This document shows positions 32,676 to 41,700 of a stretch of 51,578 nt of DNA, piece by piece (position 1 is the first letter of the stretch; each line of letters starts with the position of its first letter). The notes under the pieces were generated by a model, which worked only from the letters and a program-made list of their open reading frames with translations, was not told the origin of the DNA and did not search any database. A program made the translations under genes and the position numbers. This DNA is from Streptomyces odonnellii (GTDB lineage Bacteria > Actinomycetota > Actinomycetes > Streptomycetales > Streptomycetaceae), in NCBI RefSeq assembly GCF_000981895.1, contig NZ_LATD01000088.1:1-51578 (forward strand), in the 5' to 3' direction.

Positions 32676-33838
32676 GGATTCTGCACACCTCCGACTGGCA
32701 CCTCGGACGGTCGTTCCACCGCGTCGGACTGCTCGACGCCCAGGCCGTCTTCCTCGACCACCTCGTGGCGACCGTCCGCGACCGCGAGATCGACGCCGTC
32801 CTGGTCGCGGGCGACATCTACGACCGGGCCGTACCGCCCCTCGCCGCCGTCGAACTCTTCGACCGCGCGCTGCACCGCCTCGCCGACGCCGGCGTACCGA
32901 CCGTCATGATCTCCGGCAATCACGACTCCGCCCGCAGACTCGGCGTGGGCGCCGGGCTGATCGAGCGCGCCGGCATCCATCTGCGTACCGACCCGGCCGG
33001 CTGCGCCACACCGGTGCTGCTCTCCGACCCCCATGGCGAAGTGGCCCTCTACGGACTGCCGTACCTCGAACCGGCCCTGGTACGTGACGAGTTCGGTACG
33101 GAGAAGGCCGGCCACGAAGCGGTCCTCGGCGCCGCGATGCGGCGCGTACGGGCCGACCTCGCCGGACGCGCCCCCGGCACCCGCTCCGTCGTCCTCGCGC
33201 ACGCCTTCGTCGTGGGCGGCGAACCCAGCGAGAGCGAACGCGACATCACCGTCGGCGGAGTCGCCGCCGTGCCCGCCGGGATCTTCGACGGCGTCGACTA
33301 TGTCGCCCTCGGCCATCTCCACGGCTGCCAGACCCTCAACGAACGTGTGCGGTACGCGGGTTCGCCGCTCGCCTACTCCTTCTCGGAGACCACCCACCGC
33401 AAGACCATGTGGCTGGTGGAACTGGGACCGGCGGGCGAGATCGAGGCGGAGCGCGTCGACTGCCCGGTGCCCCGCGCCTTGGCCCGGATCCGTGGCCCCC
33501 TGGCCACCCTGCTCACCGATCCCGCGCTCGCCCGCCACGAGGACTCCTGGATCGAGGCGACCCTCACCGATCCGGTGCGCCCCGCCGAACCCATGGCCCG
33601 GCTCACCGAGCGCTTCCCGCACACCCTCAGCCTGGTCTTCGCCCCCGAGCGCGGGGACGACGACCCCCACGCCTCGTACGCCCAGCGCCTCGCGGGCCGT
33701 ACCGACCAGCAGATCGCGGAGGACTTCGTGGCCCATGTACGGGGCGGACCGGGACCCGACGAGCCGGAACGCGCGGTGCTGCGCGAGGTGTTCGACGAGG
33801 TACGGGCCGACGCCGCCGTGCGCGAGGTGGGCCGGTGA
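32672..33838 (+). CDS. sbcD: Exonuclease subunit SbcD (Mre11-type)
   Basis: This 388-residue metallophosphoesterase is the nuclease half of SbcCD, which cleaves hairpins and protein-blocked DNA ends. The phosphoesterase motifs are in order: LHTSDWHLGR, VAGDIYDRA, ISGNHDSAR, VVLAHAF and ALGHLHGCQ, giving the full two-metal site. YAGSPLAYSFSE is the usual cap-region landmark. The start is TTG 32672 overlapping the preceding stop, a weak start but consistent with coupling. The stop overlaps sbcC by four bases. Confidence 0.96.
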   Translation: MRILHTSDWHLGRSFHRVGLLDAQAVFLDHLVATVRDREIDAVLVAGDIYDRAVPPLAAVELFDRALHRLADAGVPTVMISGNHDSARRLGVGAGLIERAGIHLRTDPAGCATPVLLSDPHGEVALYGLPYLEPALVRDEFGTEKAGHEAVLGAAMRRVRADLAGRAPGTRSVVLAHAFVVGGEPSESERDITVGGVAAVPAGIFDGVDYVALGHLHGCQTLNERVRYAGSPLAYSFSETTHRKTMWLVELGPAGEIEAERVDCPVPRALARIRGPLATLLTDPALARHEDSWIEATLTDPVRPAEPMARLTERFPHTLSLVFAPERGDDDPHASYAQRLAGRTDQQIAEDFVAHVRGGPGPDEPERAVLREVFDEVRADAAVREVGR

Positions 33839-36825
33839 GGCTGCACCGGCTGACGATCACCGCCTTCGGCCCCTTCGCCACCACCCAGACCGTCGACTTC
33901 GACGCGCTCTCCGCCGCCGGCCTGTTCCTGCTGCACGGCCCGACCGGTGCCGGGAAGACCTCCGTACTCGACGCGGTGTGCTACGCGCTGTACGGAACCG
34001 TCCCCGGCGCCCGCCAGAGCCCCGGGGCCCCGCTGCGCAGCCACCACGCGCCGAGCGGGACACCCACCGAGGTCGGACTCGAACTGACCGTGGGCGGACG
34101 GCGGTTGGAGATCACCCGGCGGCCCGCCCAGCAACGCCCCAAGAAACGTGCCAAGGGCTTCACCACGGAGAAGGCGCAGAGCTGGCTCCGCGAGTACGAC
34201 ACCGGGCGCGGCGCCTGGCAGGCGCTCAGCCGTTCGCACCAGGAGACGGGCGAGGAGATCGGCCGGCTGCTCGGCATGAGCCGGGACCAGTTCTGCCAGG
34301 TGGTGCTGCTGCCGCAGGGCGACTTCGCGCGCTTTCTGCGCGCCGACGCCGAGGCGCGCGGCAAGCTGCTCGGCACACTCTTCGACACCCGCCGGTTCGC
34401 GGCGGTCGAGGAACGGCTCGCCGAACTGCGCCGCGCCGCCGAACACCGGGTACGCGAGGGCGACGAGCGGCTGCTCGGCATCGCCCAGCGCATCTCCCAG
34501 GCGGCGGACGGCAGTTCGGCCGCACTGCCCGAGCGGCGGCCGGGCGACGCGGGACTCGCCGAGGCCGTACTGGAATGGGCGGCGCTCGCCCGTACGACCG
34601 CCCAGGAGCGGGTGGACATCGCCGAGTCCGCGCTCACGGCTGCCGAGAACCGGCGGTCCGCCGCCCGGCACGCACTCGACGAGACACGCGAACTTGCCCG
34701 GCTGCAACGGCGGTTCGCCGATGCCCGGCTCCGCGCCGAGGCACTTGAGGCGCGCCGCCCCGAACGCGACCGCGCCCAGGACTTCATAGAGCGCGCCCAC
34801 AAGGCGGAACTGGTCGCCCCGGCGCTCGCCCTGCGCGACGAGGCCGAGCAGGCGCACCGGGCGGCCTCCGACGCGTACGACCGCGCGAACGCGCTCCTGC
34901 CCGCACGTCTCGCCGAGGCGGGCGCGGAGCAACTCGCCTCGCTCGAAAGGACCGTACGGCAGGAACTCGGCGCCCTTGACGCGGCCAGGCGCGCCGAACA
35001 GCGTGCCGCGGAGATCACCGGTGAGCGTGCCGCACTGGACCGGCAGGCGCGCGCCGACGAGGAGTTCCTCCAGGAGGCGGCCGGCTGGCTGGCGGGCTGG
35101 GAGTCCGAACGCGCGGCGCTCCGGGACCGTATCGAAGCCGCCCAGGAGGCGGCCACCCGTGCCGAACAACTCGCGGGACAGCTCGAACCCGCCAGGCTCC
35201 GGCTCGAAGCGGCACGGCGGCGCGACACACTGGAAGCGGCGGCCGACGAGGCCGAACAGCGGCTGCGCCGGGCCAGGGAGCACGCCAACACCGCCCATGA
35301 GACCTGGCTCGATCTGCGCGAGCGGAGGCTGCGGGGCATGGCGGCCGAACTGTCGGCCCGGCTCGTCGACGGCGAACCCTGCGCGGTCTGCGGCTCGGCC
35401 GTACATCCCGAGCCCGCCCGCGCCACCGAAGGACAGCCCGAACCAGCCGTGGAAGAAGCGGCGTTGACGGAGTATCAGCGCGCTTCACAGGCCCGCGACA
35501 CGATCGAGCGCGAACAGGCCGCGCTCGCGGAGCGGCACACGGCGGCCCGCGAGTCGGCCGGCGGCGCGAGCGTCGACGAACTTCTCCTGTTCACCGGCAA
35601 GTTGGAACGTGAATTCGCCGAGGCGCACCGGCTCGCCGCCGGTACGCATGCCGCCCGCGAGGCCCTGGGCCGCGCCGAGCGCGAGCACGACGAGCGGCTC
35701 GCGGCGCAGCGGGAGGCCGAGCGCCGGGTCGCCGCCCGCACCTCGCGGCGCGAAGCCCTCGACCGTGAACTGACCGCGCTGCAAGCCGAATTGGACCGCG
35801 CCCGGGGTGACGCCGTCACCGTCGCCGACCGGGCGGCCCAGCTTGAGGACCGGGCCCGGTGGCTCGCCGGAGCCGCAGAGGCCGCCCGTGAGGCGGACAC
35901 CACGGCGGTCCGGCTCAAGGAGGCCGACGGCCGGCTCGCCAACGCCGCCTTCCGGGCCGGTTTCGACACTCCGCAGGCCGCGGCGGCCGCCCTGCTCTCC
36001 GACCCCGACTGGCGCCGACTCCAGCATGTGCTCGACGAGTTCGGAGCCGAGGCCGCCGCGATCGACGCCGTGCTCGACGAACCCGGGATCCGGGGCGCCG
36101 CCGGTCGGCCTCCCGCCGGGACCGCCGCGGCCGAGGCCGCCCACGAGGCCGCCGAATGGGCGCTCCAGGACGCCTCGGCCGTCGCCGTCACCGCCCGGGA
36201 CCGCCGCGCCGAACTCGGCAGGCTCTCCCGTCACGCGGAGGCGGAGGTCCGGGGACTCGGCCCGGTCCGAGAGGAGTACGACCGGGTGGCACGCCTCGCC
36301 GGACTCACCGCGGGCACCTCCGCCGACAACACCCGCAGGATGCGTCTGGAGTCGTACGTCCTGGCGGCCAGGCTGGAACAGGTCGCGGCCGCCGCCAGCG
36401 CCCGGCTCCAGCGCATGTCGTCCGGCCGCTACGCCCTCGTCCACTCCGACGCCAGAACGGGCGGGCAGCGCCGCTCCGGCCTGGGGCTCCAGGTCATCGA
36501 CGCCTGGACGGGCAGCGCGCGCGACACCGCCACACTCTCCGGCGGCGAGACGTTCTTCGCGTCCCTCGCCCTCGCGCTCGGCCTCGCGGATGTGGTCACG
36601 GACGAGGCGGGCGGCGTACGGCTGGACACCCTCTTCATCGACGAAGGCTTCGGCAGCCTGGACGACCAGACGCTGGACGAGGTCCTCGACGTCTTGGACG
36701 GCCTGCGGGAACGGGACCGCAGCGTAGGGATCGTCAGCCATGTCGCCGACCTGCGCCGCCGTATCCCCGCCCAGTTGGAGATCGTCAAGGAGCGGCACGG
36801 GTCTGCGGTGCGCCATCGGGCGTAG
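33835..36825 (+). CDS. sbcC: Exonuclease subunit SbcC (Rad50-type SMC ATPase)
   Basis: This 996-residue ATPase is the partner of SbcD. The Walker A motif is GPTGAGKTS (35-43), followed by the Q-loop-type LLPQGDFARFL. Two long antiparallel coiled coils rich in Ala, Glu and Arg flank the zinc hook at Cys516 and Cys519 (PCAVCGS). The ABC signature LSGGE begins near residue 901, and Walker B (LFIDEGFGSLD) follows near 936. GTG 33835 overlaps the sbcD stop; a longer in-frame extension upstream overlaps sbcD and is rejected. The operon structure with the YigZ gene implies constitutive low-level co-expression, but no promoter was identified. Confidence 0.96.
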   Translation: MRLHRLTITAFGPFATTQTVDFDALSAAGLFLLHGPTGAGKTSVLDAVCYALYGTVPGARQSPGAPLRSHHAPSGTPTEVGLELTVGGRRLEITRRPAQQRPKKRAKGFTTEKAQSWLREYDTGRGAWQALSRSHQETGEEIGRLLGMSRDQFCQVVLLPQGDFARFLRADAEARGKLLGTLFDTRRFAAVEERLAELRRAAEHRVREGDERLLGIAQRISQAADGSSAALPERRPGDAGLAEAVLEWAALARTTAQERVDIAESALTAAENRRSAARHALDETRELARLQRRFADARLRAEALEARRPERDRAQDFIERAHKAELVAPALALRDEAEQAHRAASDAYDRANALLPARLAEAGAEQLASLERTVRQELGALDAARRAEQRAAEITGERAALDRQARADEEFLQEAAGWLAGWESERAALRDRIEAAQEAATRAEQLAGQLEPARLRLEAARRRDTLEAAADEAEQRLRRAREHANTAHETWLDLRERRLRGMAAELSARLVDGEPCAVCGSAVHPEPARATEGQPEPAVEEAALTEYQRASQARDTIEREQAALAERHTAARESAGGASVDELLLFTGKLEREFAEAHRLAAGTHAAREALGRAEREHDERLAAQREAERRVAARTSRREALDRELTALQAELDRARGDAVTVADRAAQLEDRARWLAGAAEAAREADTTAVRLKEADGRLANAAFRAGFDTPQAAAAALLSDPDWRRLQHVLDEFGAEAAAIDAVLDEPGIRGAAGRPPAGTAAAEAAHEAAEWALQDASAVAVTARDRRAELGRLSRHAEAEVRGLGPVREEYDRVARLAGLTAGTSADNTRRMRLESYVLAARLEQVAAAASARLQRMSSGRYALVHSDARTGGQRRSGLGLQVIDAWTGSARDTATLSGGETFFASLALALGLADVVTDEAGGVRLDTLFIDEGFGSLDDQTLDEVLDVLDGLRERDRSVGIVSHVADLRRRIPAQLEIVKERHGSAVRHRA

Positions 36826-36858
36826 GAGCGGGGGCGAACGCCGGTGGCATGCGTTCCG

Positions 36859-36913
36859 AGGTGGTCCCTGGGTGATCCCGGGGTGGTCTCGGCGCGGTCC
36901 CGGCGTGGTCCGT
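36859..36913. repeat. Five 11-bp phased repeats between sbcC and the SDR gene
   Basis: The units begin at 36859, 36870, 36881, 36892 and 36903 and share the core GGTGGTCCC with one to three changes (for example GGGTGATCCCG, GGGTGGTCTCG, GCGTGGTCCGT). The 11-base period puts each copy on the same face of the helix. The array ends 63 bases before the SDR start, so it could be an operator array or only a slippage product. Confidence 0.6.
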
Positions 36914-36976
36914 GGCGGGACAACGGCCGGGAAATCCATATGACATCCGCCGCCGCACCGGCCATCATGGCTGCCC

Positions 36977-37828
36977 ATGCCCGCACTTGATTCCCCCGCT
37001 CCCTCGGCCCTCCGCCGCGATCCGCTGCCCCTGCGCGGCCGGACCGCCCTGGTCACCGGTGCCAGTCGCCGTGGCGGTATCGGCTGCGCCGTCGCGCGGC
37101 GGCTGGCCGCGTACGGCGCGAGCGTCTACCTCCACCACCATGTGCCGCACGACGCCGGGCAGCCCTGGGGCGCCGACCCCGGAGGCCCGGAAGCGGTCGC
37201 CGCCCTTGTCCGGGAGGCGCGAGCCGATCCGGCGGCACTGGTGGAGCACGGACCCGGCGATCTGTCCCGTACCGACGCGCCCGCCGCGCTGATCGGCACC
37301 GCCGCCGAAGCCCTCGGCGGGCGGCTCGACATCCTTGTCGCGAACCACGCCCTCAGCGGTCTCGACGGCACGCTCGACACCATCGACGCGGCGATGCTGG
37401 ACGCGCACTGGGCGACCGACACCCGGTCGGTGATTCTGCTCGTGCAGGCGTACGCGCGGCTGCGCGCGGAGCTGCCCGCCCGTACACCCGGCGGCAGGGT
37501 CGTCATGATGACCTCGGGCCAGGACCTCGGAGATGGCATGCCGGAGGAGATCGCGTACGGTCTGGCCAAGGGAGCCCTCGCCTCGGCGACCCGTTCGCTC
37601 GCCACCGCGCTCGCGGACCTCGCGGTGACGCTCAACACCGTCAACCCCGGTCCCGTCGACACCGATTATCTGACGGGATCGGCGTACGAAGCGGTCGCCG
37701 CCCGATTCCCGGCCGGCCGCTGGGGCATGCCCGACGACCCGGCCCGGCTGATCGCCTGGCTCGCGACCGACGAGGCCGAGTGGATCACCGGCCAGGTCAT
37801 CGACTCGGAGGGCGGCTTCCGCCGCTGA
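36977..37828 (+). CDS. Short-chain dehydrogenase/reductase
   Basis: This 283-residue SDR has an unusual cofactor loop TGASRRGGIG (TGxxxxxGIG type), VANHALSG in place of the usual NAG strand motif, and the catalytic YGLAK. A Ser lies in MMTSGQDLG. NTVNPGPVDTDYL is the C-terminal substrate-loop landmark and GQVIDSEGGFRR the end. The arrangement resembles 3-oxoacyl-ACP reductase-like SDRs of Gram-positive bacteria; the substrate is unknown. ATG 36977 is used. It ends 155 bases before the convergent peptidase-like gene, with a strong hairpin in between. Confidence 0.87.
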   Translation: MPALDSPAPSALRRDPLPLRGRTALVTGASRRGGIGCAVARRLAAYGASVYLHHHVPHDAGQPWGADPGGPEAVAALVREARADPAALVEHGPGDLSRTDAPAALIGTAAEALGGRLDILVANHALSGLDGTLDTIDAAMLDAHWATDTRSVILLVQAYARLRAELPARTPGGRVVMMTSGQDLGDGMPEEIAYGLAKGALASATRSLATALADLAVTLNTVNPGPVDTDYLTGSAYEAVAARFPAGRWGMPDDPARLIAWLATDEAEWITGQVIDSEGGFRR

Positions 37829-37910
37829 GACGTACGGGGCGGGCGCGGCCGTGTCCCGGGCGGCCCGCGAGGCGCGCTTCATGAGGCGGCGCGCCGGGCT
37901 GAAAGGCCGT

Positions 37911-37937
37911 CGGGCCCGGTCCGGTCGACCGGGCCCG
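37911..37937. terminator. Bidirectional terminator between SDR and DUF885 genes
   Basis: There is a perfect 11-bp stem, CGGGCCCGGTC (37911-37921) with GACCGGGCCCG (37927-37937), and a five-base loop, between convergent stops at 37828 and 37983. No T-run follows. Confidence 0.8.
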
Positions 37938-37982
37938 GCCGGCACTATGGCGGCGCGCGCCGTACCGTACCCCTGCCCCCGG

Positions 37983-39665
37983 TCAGAGCCTGGACAGCTC
38001 GTCCACCAGGTCGTCCAGACCGAGCGAACCCTGGGACAGCGCCGCCATGTGCCAGGCCTTCGCGTCGAACGAGTCGCCGTGCACCTTGCGGGCGTTGTCC
38101 CGGCCGAGCAGCCAGGCGCGCTCGCCCAGCTTGTAGCCGATCGCCTGGCCCGGCATCGACAGATAGCGGGTCAGCTCGCTCTCCACGAATTCCGCGGGAC
38201 GGCCGCTGTGATTGCCGAAGAACTCCTGCGCCAGCTCCGGGGTCCAGCGCTCGCCCGGGTGGAACGGGGAGTCCGCCGGGATCTCCAGCTCCAGATGCAT
38301 CCCGATGTCCACGATCACCCGGCAGGCACGCATCATCTGCGCGTCGAGATAGCCGATCCTGCGCTCCGCGTCCGGCAGGAAGCCCAGCTCGTCCATGAGC
38401 CGTTCCGCGTACAGCGCCCAGCCCTCCGCGTTGGCGCTGACCATGCCGACGGTCGCCTGGTAGCGGGAGAGCCGGTCGGCGACCAGCGTCCACTGGGCGA
38501 GCTGGAGATGGTGGCCGGGCACACCCTCGTGGTACCAGGTCGACACCAGGTCGTAGACCGGGAAGCGGGTCGCGCCCATGGTGGGCAGCCAGGTGCGGCC
38601 GGGGCGCGAGAAGTCCTCGGAAGGACTGCTGTAGTACGGGGCGGCCGGCCCGCCGGGCGGGGCGATCCGGGACTCCACCTTCCGTACCTGCTCGGCCAGT
38701 TCGAAGTGCGTGCCGTCCAGCGCCTCGATCGCCTCGTCCATCAGGTTCTGGAGCCAGTCCCTGACCTCGTCGACCCCGTCGATGTGCGCGCCGTGCTCCT
38801 CCAGATGCGCGAGCGCCTCCCAGGGGCCCGCGCCGGGCAGGATCTTCCCCGCCTCGGACTTCATCTCGGCCAGCAGCCGGTGGTACTCGGACCAGCCGTA
38901 CGCGTACGCCTCGTCCAGATCGAGGTCCGTGCCGTTGAAATAGCGCGCCCAGCGCGCGTAGCGCTCCCGGCCCACGGTGTCGGGCGCGTCCTCGACGGCC
39001 GACGCGTACACGTCGCGCATCCAGTCGCGCAGCCCGGTGACGGCGGCGGTCGCCTGCCGCGCGGCGCTGTCCAGTTCGGTACGGAGCGAGCCGGGGCCCG
39101 CCGCGGCGAACTCCTCGAACCAGCCGCGGTCCTCGCCCGCCCACTCGGTGAGCTGGCCGATGAAGGTCGCGGTGGGGCGCGGCCCGGCGTACAGCTTGCG
39201 TTCCAGACCCAGGGCCAGCGAGGCACGGAACCCTTCGAGCGCAGCGGGGACCGCGCGCAGCCGCTCGGCGATCGCCGCCCAGTCCTCGTCGGTCTCGGCC
39301 GGGGTCACGGTGAACACGTCGCGGATGTGATGCGCCGGCGAGTGGATGTTGCTGACCTTGCGCAGCCCCTCATCGGTGTCGTGCACGGCGAGTTCCGCCG
39401 TCAGCCGCTCCCGCAGCAGCCGGCCGCAGCGCCGCTCGGCATCGGTGTCCGCGCCCGGCAGCGTCTCGGCCTTGTCGAGCCGGCGGAGGGTCTCCCGGGC
39501 GAGATCGGCGAGCGCCTGCTGGCCGGCCGGGGAGAAGTCGGGAAGGCGGCGGGAACTCTCCGCGACACCCAGGAAGGTGCCGGTGATGGGGTCGAGTTCG
39601 ATGAGTGCGTCGACGTAGGCGTCGGCGACCTGGCGGGGCAGCGCGCTGCCGGCTGTGTCTGACAT
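37983..39665 (-). CDS. DUF885 family protein, putative metallopeptidase
   Basis: This 560-residue protein has the DUF885 fold, distantly related to M32/M3-like zinc peptidases. The motif HEGVPGHH (379-386) is the family's HExxxGHH version of HExxH, and NAEGWALYAERLMDELG supplies the downstream Glu ligand. There is no signal peptide, so it should act in the cytosol. Related proteins are often annotated as dipeptidyl or oligopeptidases, but few have been tested. ATG 39665 is chosen, with GGAGAAG about 11 bases upstream; ATG 39674 is too close to that site. Confidence 0.87.
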   Translation of the reverse strand: MSDTAGSALPRQVADAYVDALIELDPITGTFLGVAESSRRLPDFSPAGQQALADLARETLRRLDKAETLPGADTDAERRCGRLLRERLTAELAVHDTDEGLRKVSNIHSPAHHIRDVFTVTPAETDEDWAAIAERLRAVPAALEGFRASLALGLERKLYAGPRPTATFIGQLTEWAGEDRGWFEEFAAAGPGSLRTELDSAARQATAAVTGLRDWMRDVYASAVEDAPDTVGRERYARWARYFNGTDLDLDEAYAYGWSEYHRLLAEMKSEAGKILPGAGPWEALAHLEEHGAHIDGVDEVRDWLQNLMDEAIEALDGTHFELAEQVRKVESRIAPPGGPAAPYYSSPSEDFSRPGRTWLPTMGATRFPVYDLVSTWYHEGVPGHHLQLAQWTLVADRLSRYQATVGMVSANAEGWALYAERLMDELGFLPDAERRIGYLDAQMMRACRVIVDIGMHLELEIPADSPFHPGERWTPELAQEFFGNHSGRPAEFVESELTRYLSMPGQAIGYKLGERAWLLGRDNARKVHGDSFDAKAWHMAALSQGSLGLDDLVDELSRL

Positions 39666-40127
39666 GCGGGCCATCTTCTCCAAGAGAGAGTCCGCCGTCA
39701 CATCATGGATTCCGCTCCGGGGGCGGTTTGGCCGACGAGGATGCGACGGGCGGGCCGCGATCCACTGCCCGGGCGGGCAACCGGGCGCCGAAGCGGGCGA
39801 CTTCGGGCCATCAGCCGGATTCGTTCCGGGTGGTGGGAGGTCAGGTCTGGACCGGGAGCGGGCGCGCGGAGCCCGGGCGACCGCATCAGAGTTTGGCCGG
39901 AATTAGTCGCCCCGCGGCCGGACGGGATGCCCGTACGGACGCTTTCACGGAACGGCTGCACAGGCTGGACGGCAGCACGGGCAGCACGGGCAGCACGGGC
40001 AGCACGGGCAGCACGGGCAGCACGGGCAGCCCGGGCGGCACGGGCGGCACGGCCGCTCGGTGGGAGCGGCAGCGCGGGCCGGACGGTCGTACGGGCCGGG
40101 CGGCTGCACAGGCCAGGGCGGTGCGGT
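39666..40127. other. Gene-free region, 462 bp, with a 9-bp tandem repeat
   Basis: This is the upstream region of the DUF885 gene and the downstream region of the GNAT fusion gene, both leftward. Open frames cross it on both strands but are low-complexity or lack codon bias. Its only clear feature is the tandem repeat at 39971-40051. Confidence 0.55.
39971..40051. repeat. 9-bp tandem repeat, six perfect and three imperfect units
   Basis: Six exact copies of GGCAGCACG run from 39971 to 40024, followed by GGCAGCCCG, GGCGGCACG and GGCGGCACG to 40051. The repeat keeps any reading frame open, which explains Gly-Ser-Thr and Ala-Ala-Arg repeats in the overlapping frames. I treat it as a non-coding minisatellite likely to vary in copy number among strains. 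Confidence 0.9.
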
Positions 40128-41606
40128 TCAGCGGTCGGCCTGCTCCTGGTCATGGCCGAACAGCCCGGCGGCCGGGTCCTCGTGATTGCCGTGGTCGCCG
40201 TAGTCGCCGTACGGCGGGAGCACCGGCACGGTCGCCGCCTCCAGCCGGGCCGTGATCACCAGCGTGTCCTCGTCGATCTGGTAGTCGAGGGGCAGTCCGA
40301 GCTCCCGCATGGTCGCGACCATGCCGGTGTTGGACGCCTGGGTGACCGCGTACACACTTGTGCAGTGCGCCTCGACCGCGAGCGCGACCAGCCTGCCGAG
40401 CAGCTCGGAGCCGATGCCGCGGCGCTGCCAGGCGTCCTCGACGATCAGAGCGACCTCGGTCTCGTCGCCGTCCCAGAGGAGATGCCCCAGGGCGACCAGC
40501 TTGCCGGAGGCCGACTCGACCGCGAGGGTACGGCCGAACCGCGGGCTGAGGAGATGCCTCAGATAGCGGTCCGCGTCGCCCACCGGGCCGTGGTAGCGCA
40601 GCCCGAGCGTACGGTCCGAGCAGCGGCCGTGCATGGCGAGGGCGGCGTCCAGGTCCTCGTGGTCGGCCCGCCGTACGGTGATCTCCTGGCCCTCGGGCAG
40701 GGTGAGGACCGCCTCGCCGCGCGGGATGCGCGGGCCGAGCCGGGCGTCCAGCTCCACCAGCGCGCGGGCCCGCGCGAACTCGGTCGGGGTGAACGGCAGA
40801 TACGGACGCTCCACGGAGATGCTCCCGCCGTGCGGGTCGCGCAGCCGCATCTCCGTCCCGTCCAGTACGCCCTCGACCGGGGCGTCCTCATCGGCGGGCT
40901 GGCCGGTGACCGAGAGGGCCGGCCGCGAGTGGATGGTGCAGCGTCCGAGCAACTGGCGCAGCGCCAGCGGCAGTTCGGCGCCGTCCAGCGCGGTGCGGGT
41001 GGCCAGGCCGAGCACCCGGGTCGGGGTGTCCACCAGATCGTGCGCGTCGGCGCGCTCGATCCACGTACCGCTGCCGCCCGCTTCCGAGACCTCGCGGGTG
41101 AGGTCCTTGGCCTGGAGCGCGGCCGGGGCACGCAGTAGGAACTCGTCCACCGTCCCCTCGGTCAGCGGATGCGTCTGGAGGGTGAGGATGTCCACCCGGA
41201 GCGCGGCGAACGCCGTGCACAGCGCGGCCAGGCTCCCCGGCTCGTCGCGCACGGTGGTGCGCATCCGCCAGAGCGTCGTCTCGCCCTGTCCGGCGGCGCC
41301 GGCCTCGTCCAGGGGGCCGGCTCCGGAGAGGGCATCGGCGGTCGCGCCGCCGGTCGTGGGACCGCCGGGCGCGGATGCCGGTGGGGCATGACCGTGCTTT
41401 CGTGCCCACCATGTGTGGAAGGCCGCCGTGGCGACGAGCGCGATGGCCGACGCGAACAGCAGGAACGTACCGTCGGGCCCGTGCGCGATCATGTTCGCCA
41501 CGGAGTCGGCGACTGCCACGGCGGTGAACAGGGCGGCCAGCTCGACCATGTCCCGCCGCCAGTGGTGGGCGCGGCGGACACTCTTCGCAGACGTCACATT
41601 GGTCAT
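40128..41606 (-). CDS. Membrane-anchored protein with ACT-like and GNAT acetyltransferase domains
   Basis: This 492-residue fusion has two membrane helices within residues 20-68 (VELAALFTAVAVADSVANMI and FLLFASAIALVATAAFHTWW) and a Gly/Ala/Pro linker. A region of about 55 residues follows with ACT-domain character (MRTTVRDEPGSLAALCTAFA, LRVDILTLQTHP). The C-terminal GNAT domain, about 310-465, has the acetyl-CoA loop QRRGIGSELLG. ACT domains usually bind amino acids, so the acetylation may be controlled allosterically, as in some Actinobacteria Lys acetyltransferases; that is inference. ATG 41606 follows AAGTGAGGTC. The C-terminal Gly/Asp/His-rich tail (YGDYGDHGNHED) is odd and could bind metal. 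Confidence 0.83.
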   Translation of the reverse strand: MTNVTSAKSVRRAHHWRRDMVELAALFTAVAVADSVANMIAHGPDGTFLLFASAIALVATAAFHTWWARKHGHAPPASAPGGPTTGGATADALSGAGPLDEAGAAGQGETTLWRMRTTVRDEPGSLAALCTAFAALRVDILTLQTHPLTEGTVDEFLLRAPAALQAKDLTREVSEAGGSGTWIERADAHDLVDTPTRVLGLATRTALDGAELPLALRQLLGRCTIHSRPALSVTGQPADEDAPVEGVLDGTEMRLRDPHGGSISVERPYLPFTPTEFARARALVELDARLGPRIPRGEAVLTLPEGQEITVRRADHEDLDAALAMHGRCSDRTLGLRYHGPVGDADRYLRHLLSPRFGRTLAVESASGKLVALGHLLWDGDETEVALIVEDAWQRRGIGSELLGRLVALAVEAHCTSVYAVTQASNTGMVATMRELGLPLDYQIDEDTLVITARLEAATVPVLPPYGDYGDHGNHEDPAAGLFGHDQEQADR

Positions 41607-41700
41607 GACCTCACTTTGACGGAACGGTGTTGCGTGATCACGAACGGTTTGTGACTGATGGGTTAAGGATGGATCTGTTCCCTTTTGTGCGGTCCTTGGC

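Noticed and set aside
39971..40051. CRISPR array
   Set aside because: Units are only nine bases and run head to tail with no spacers.
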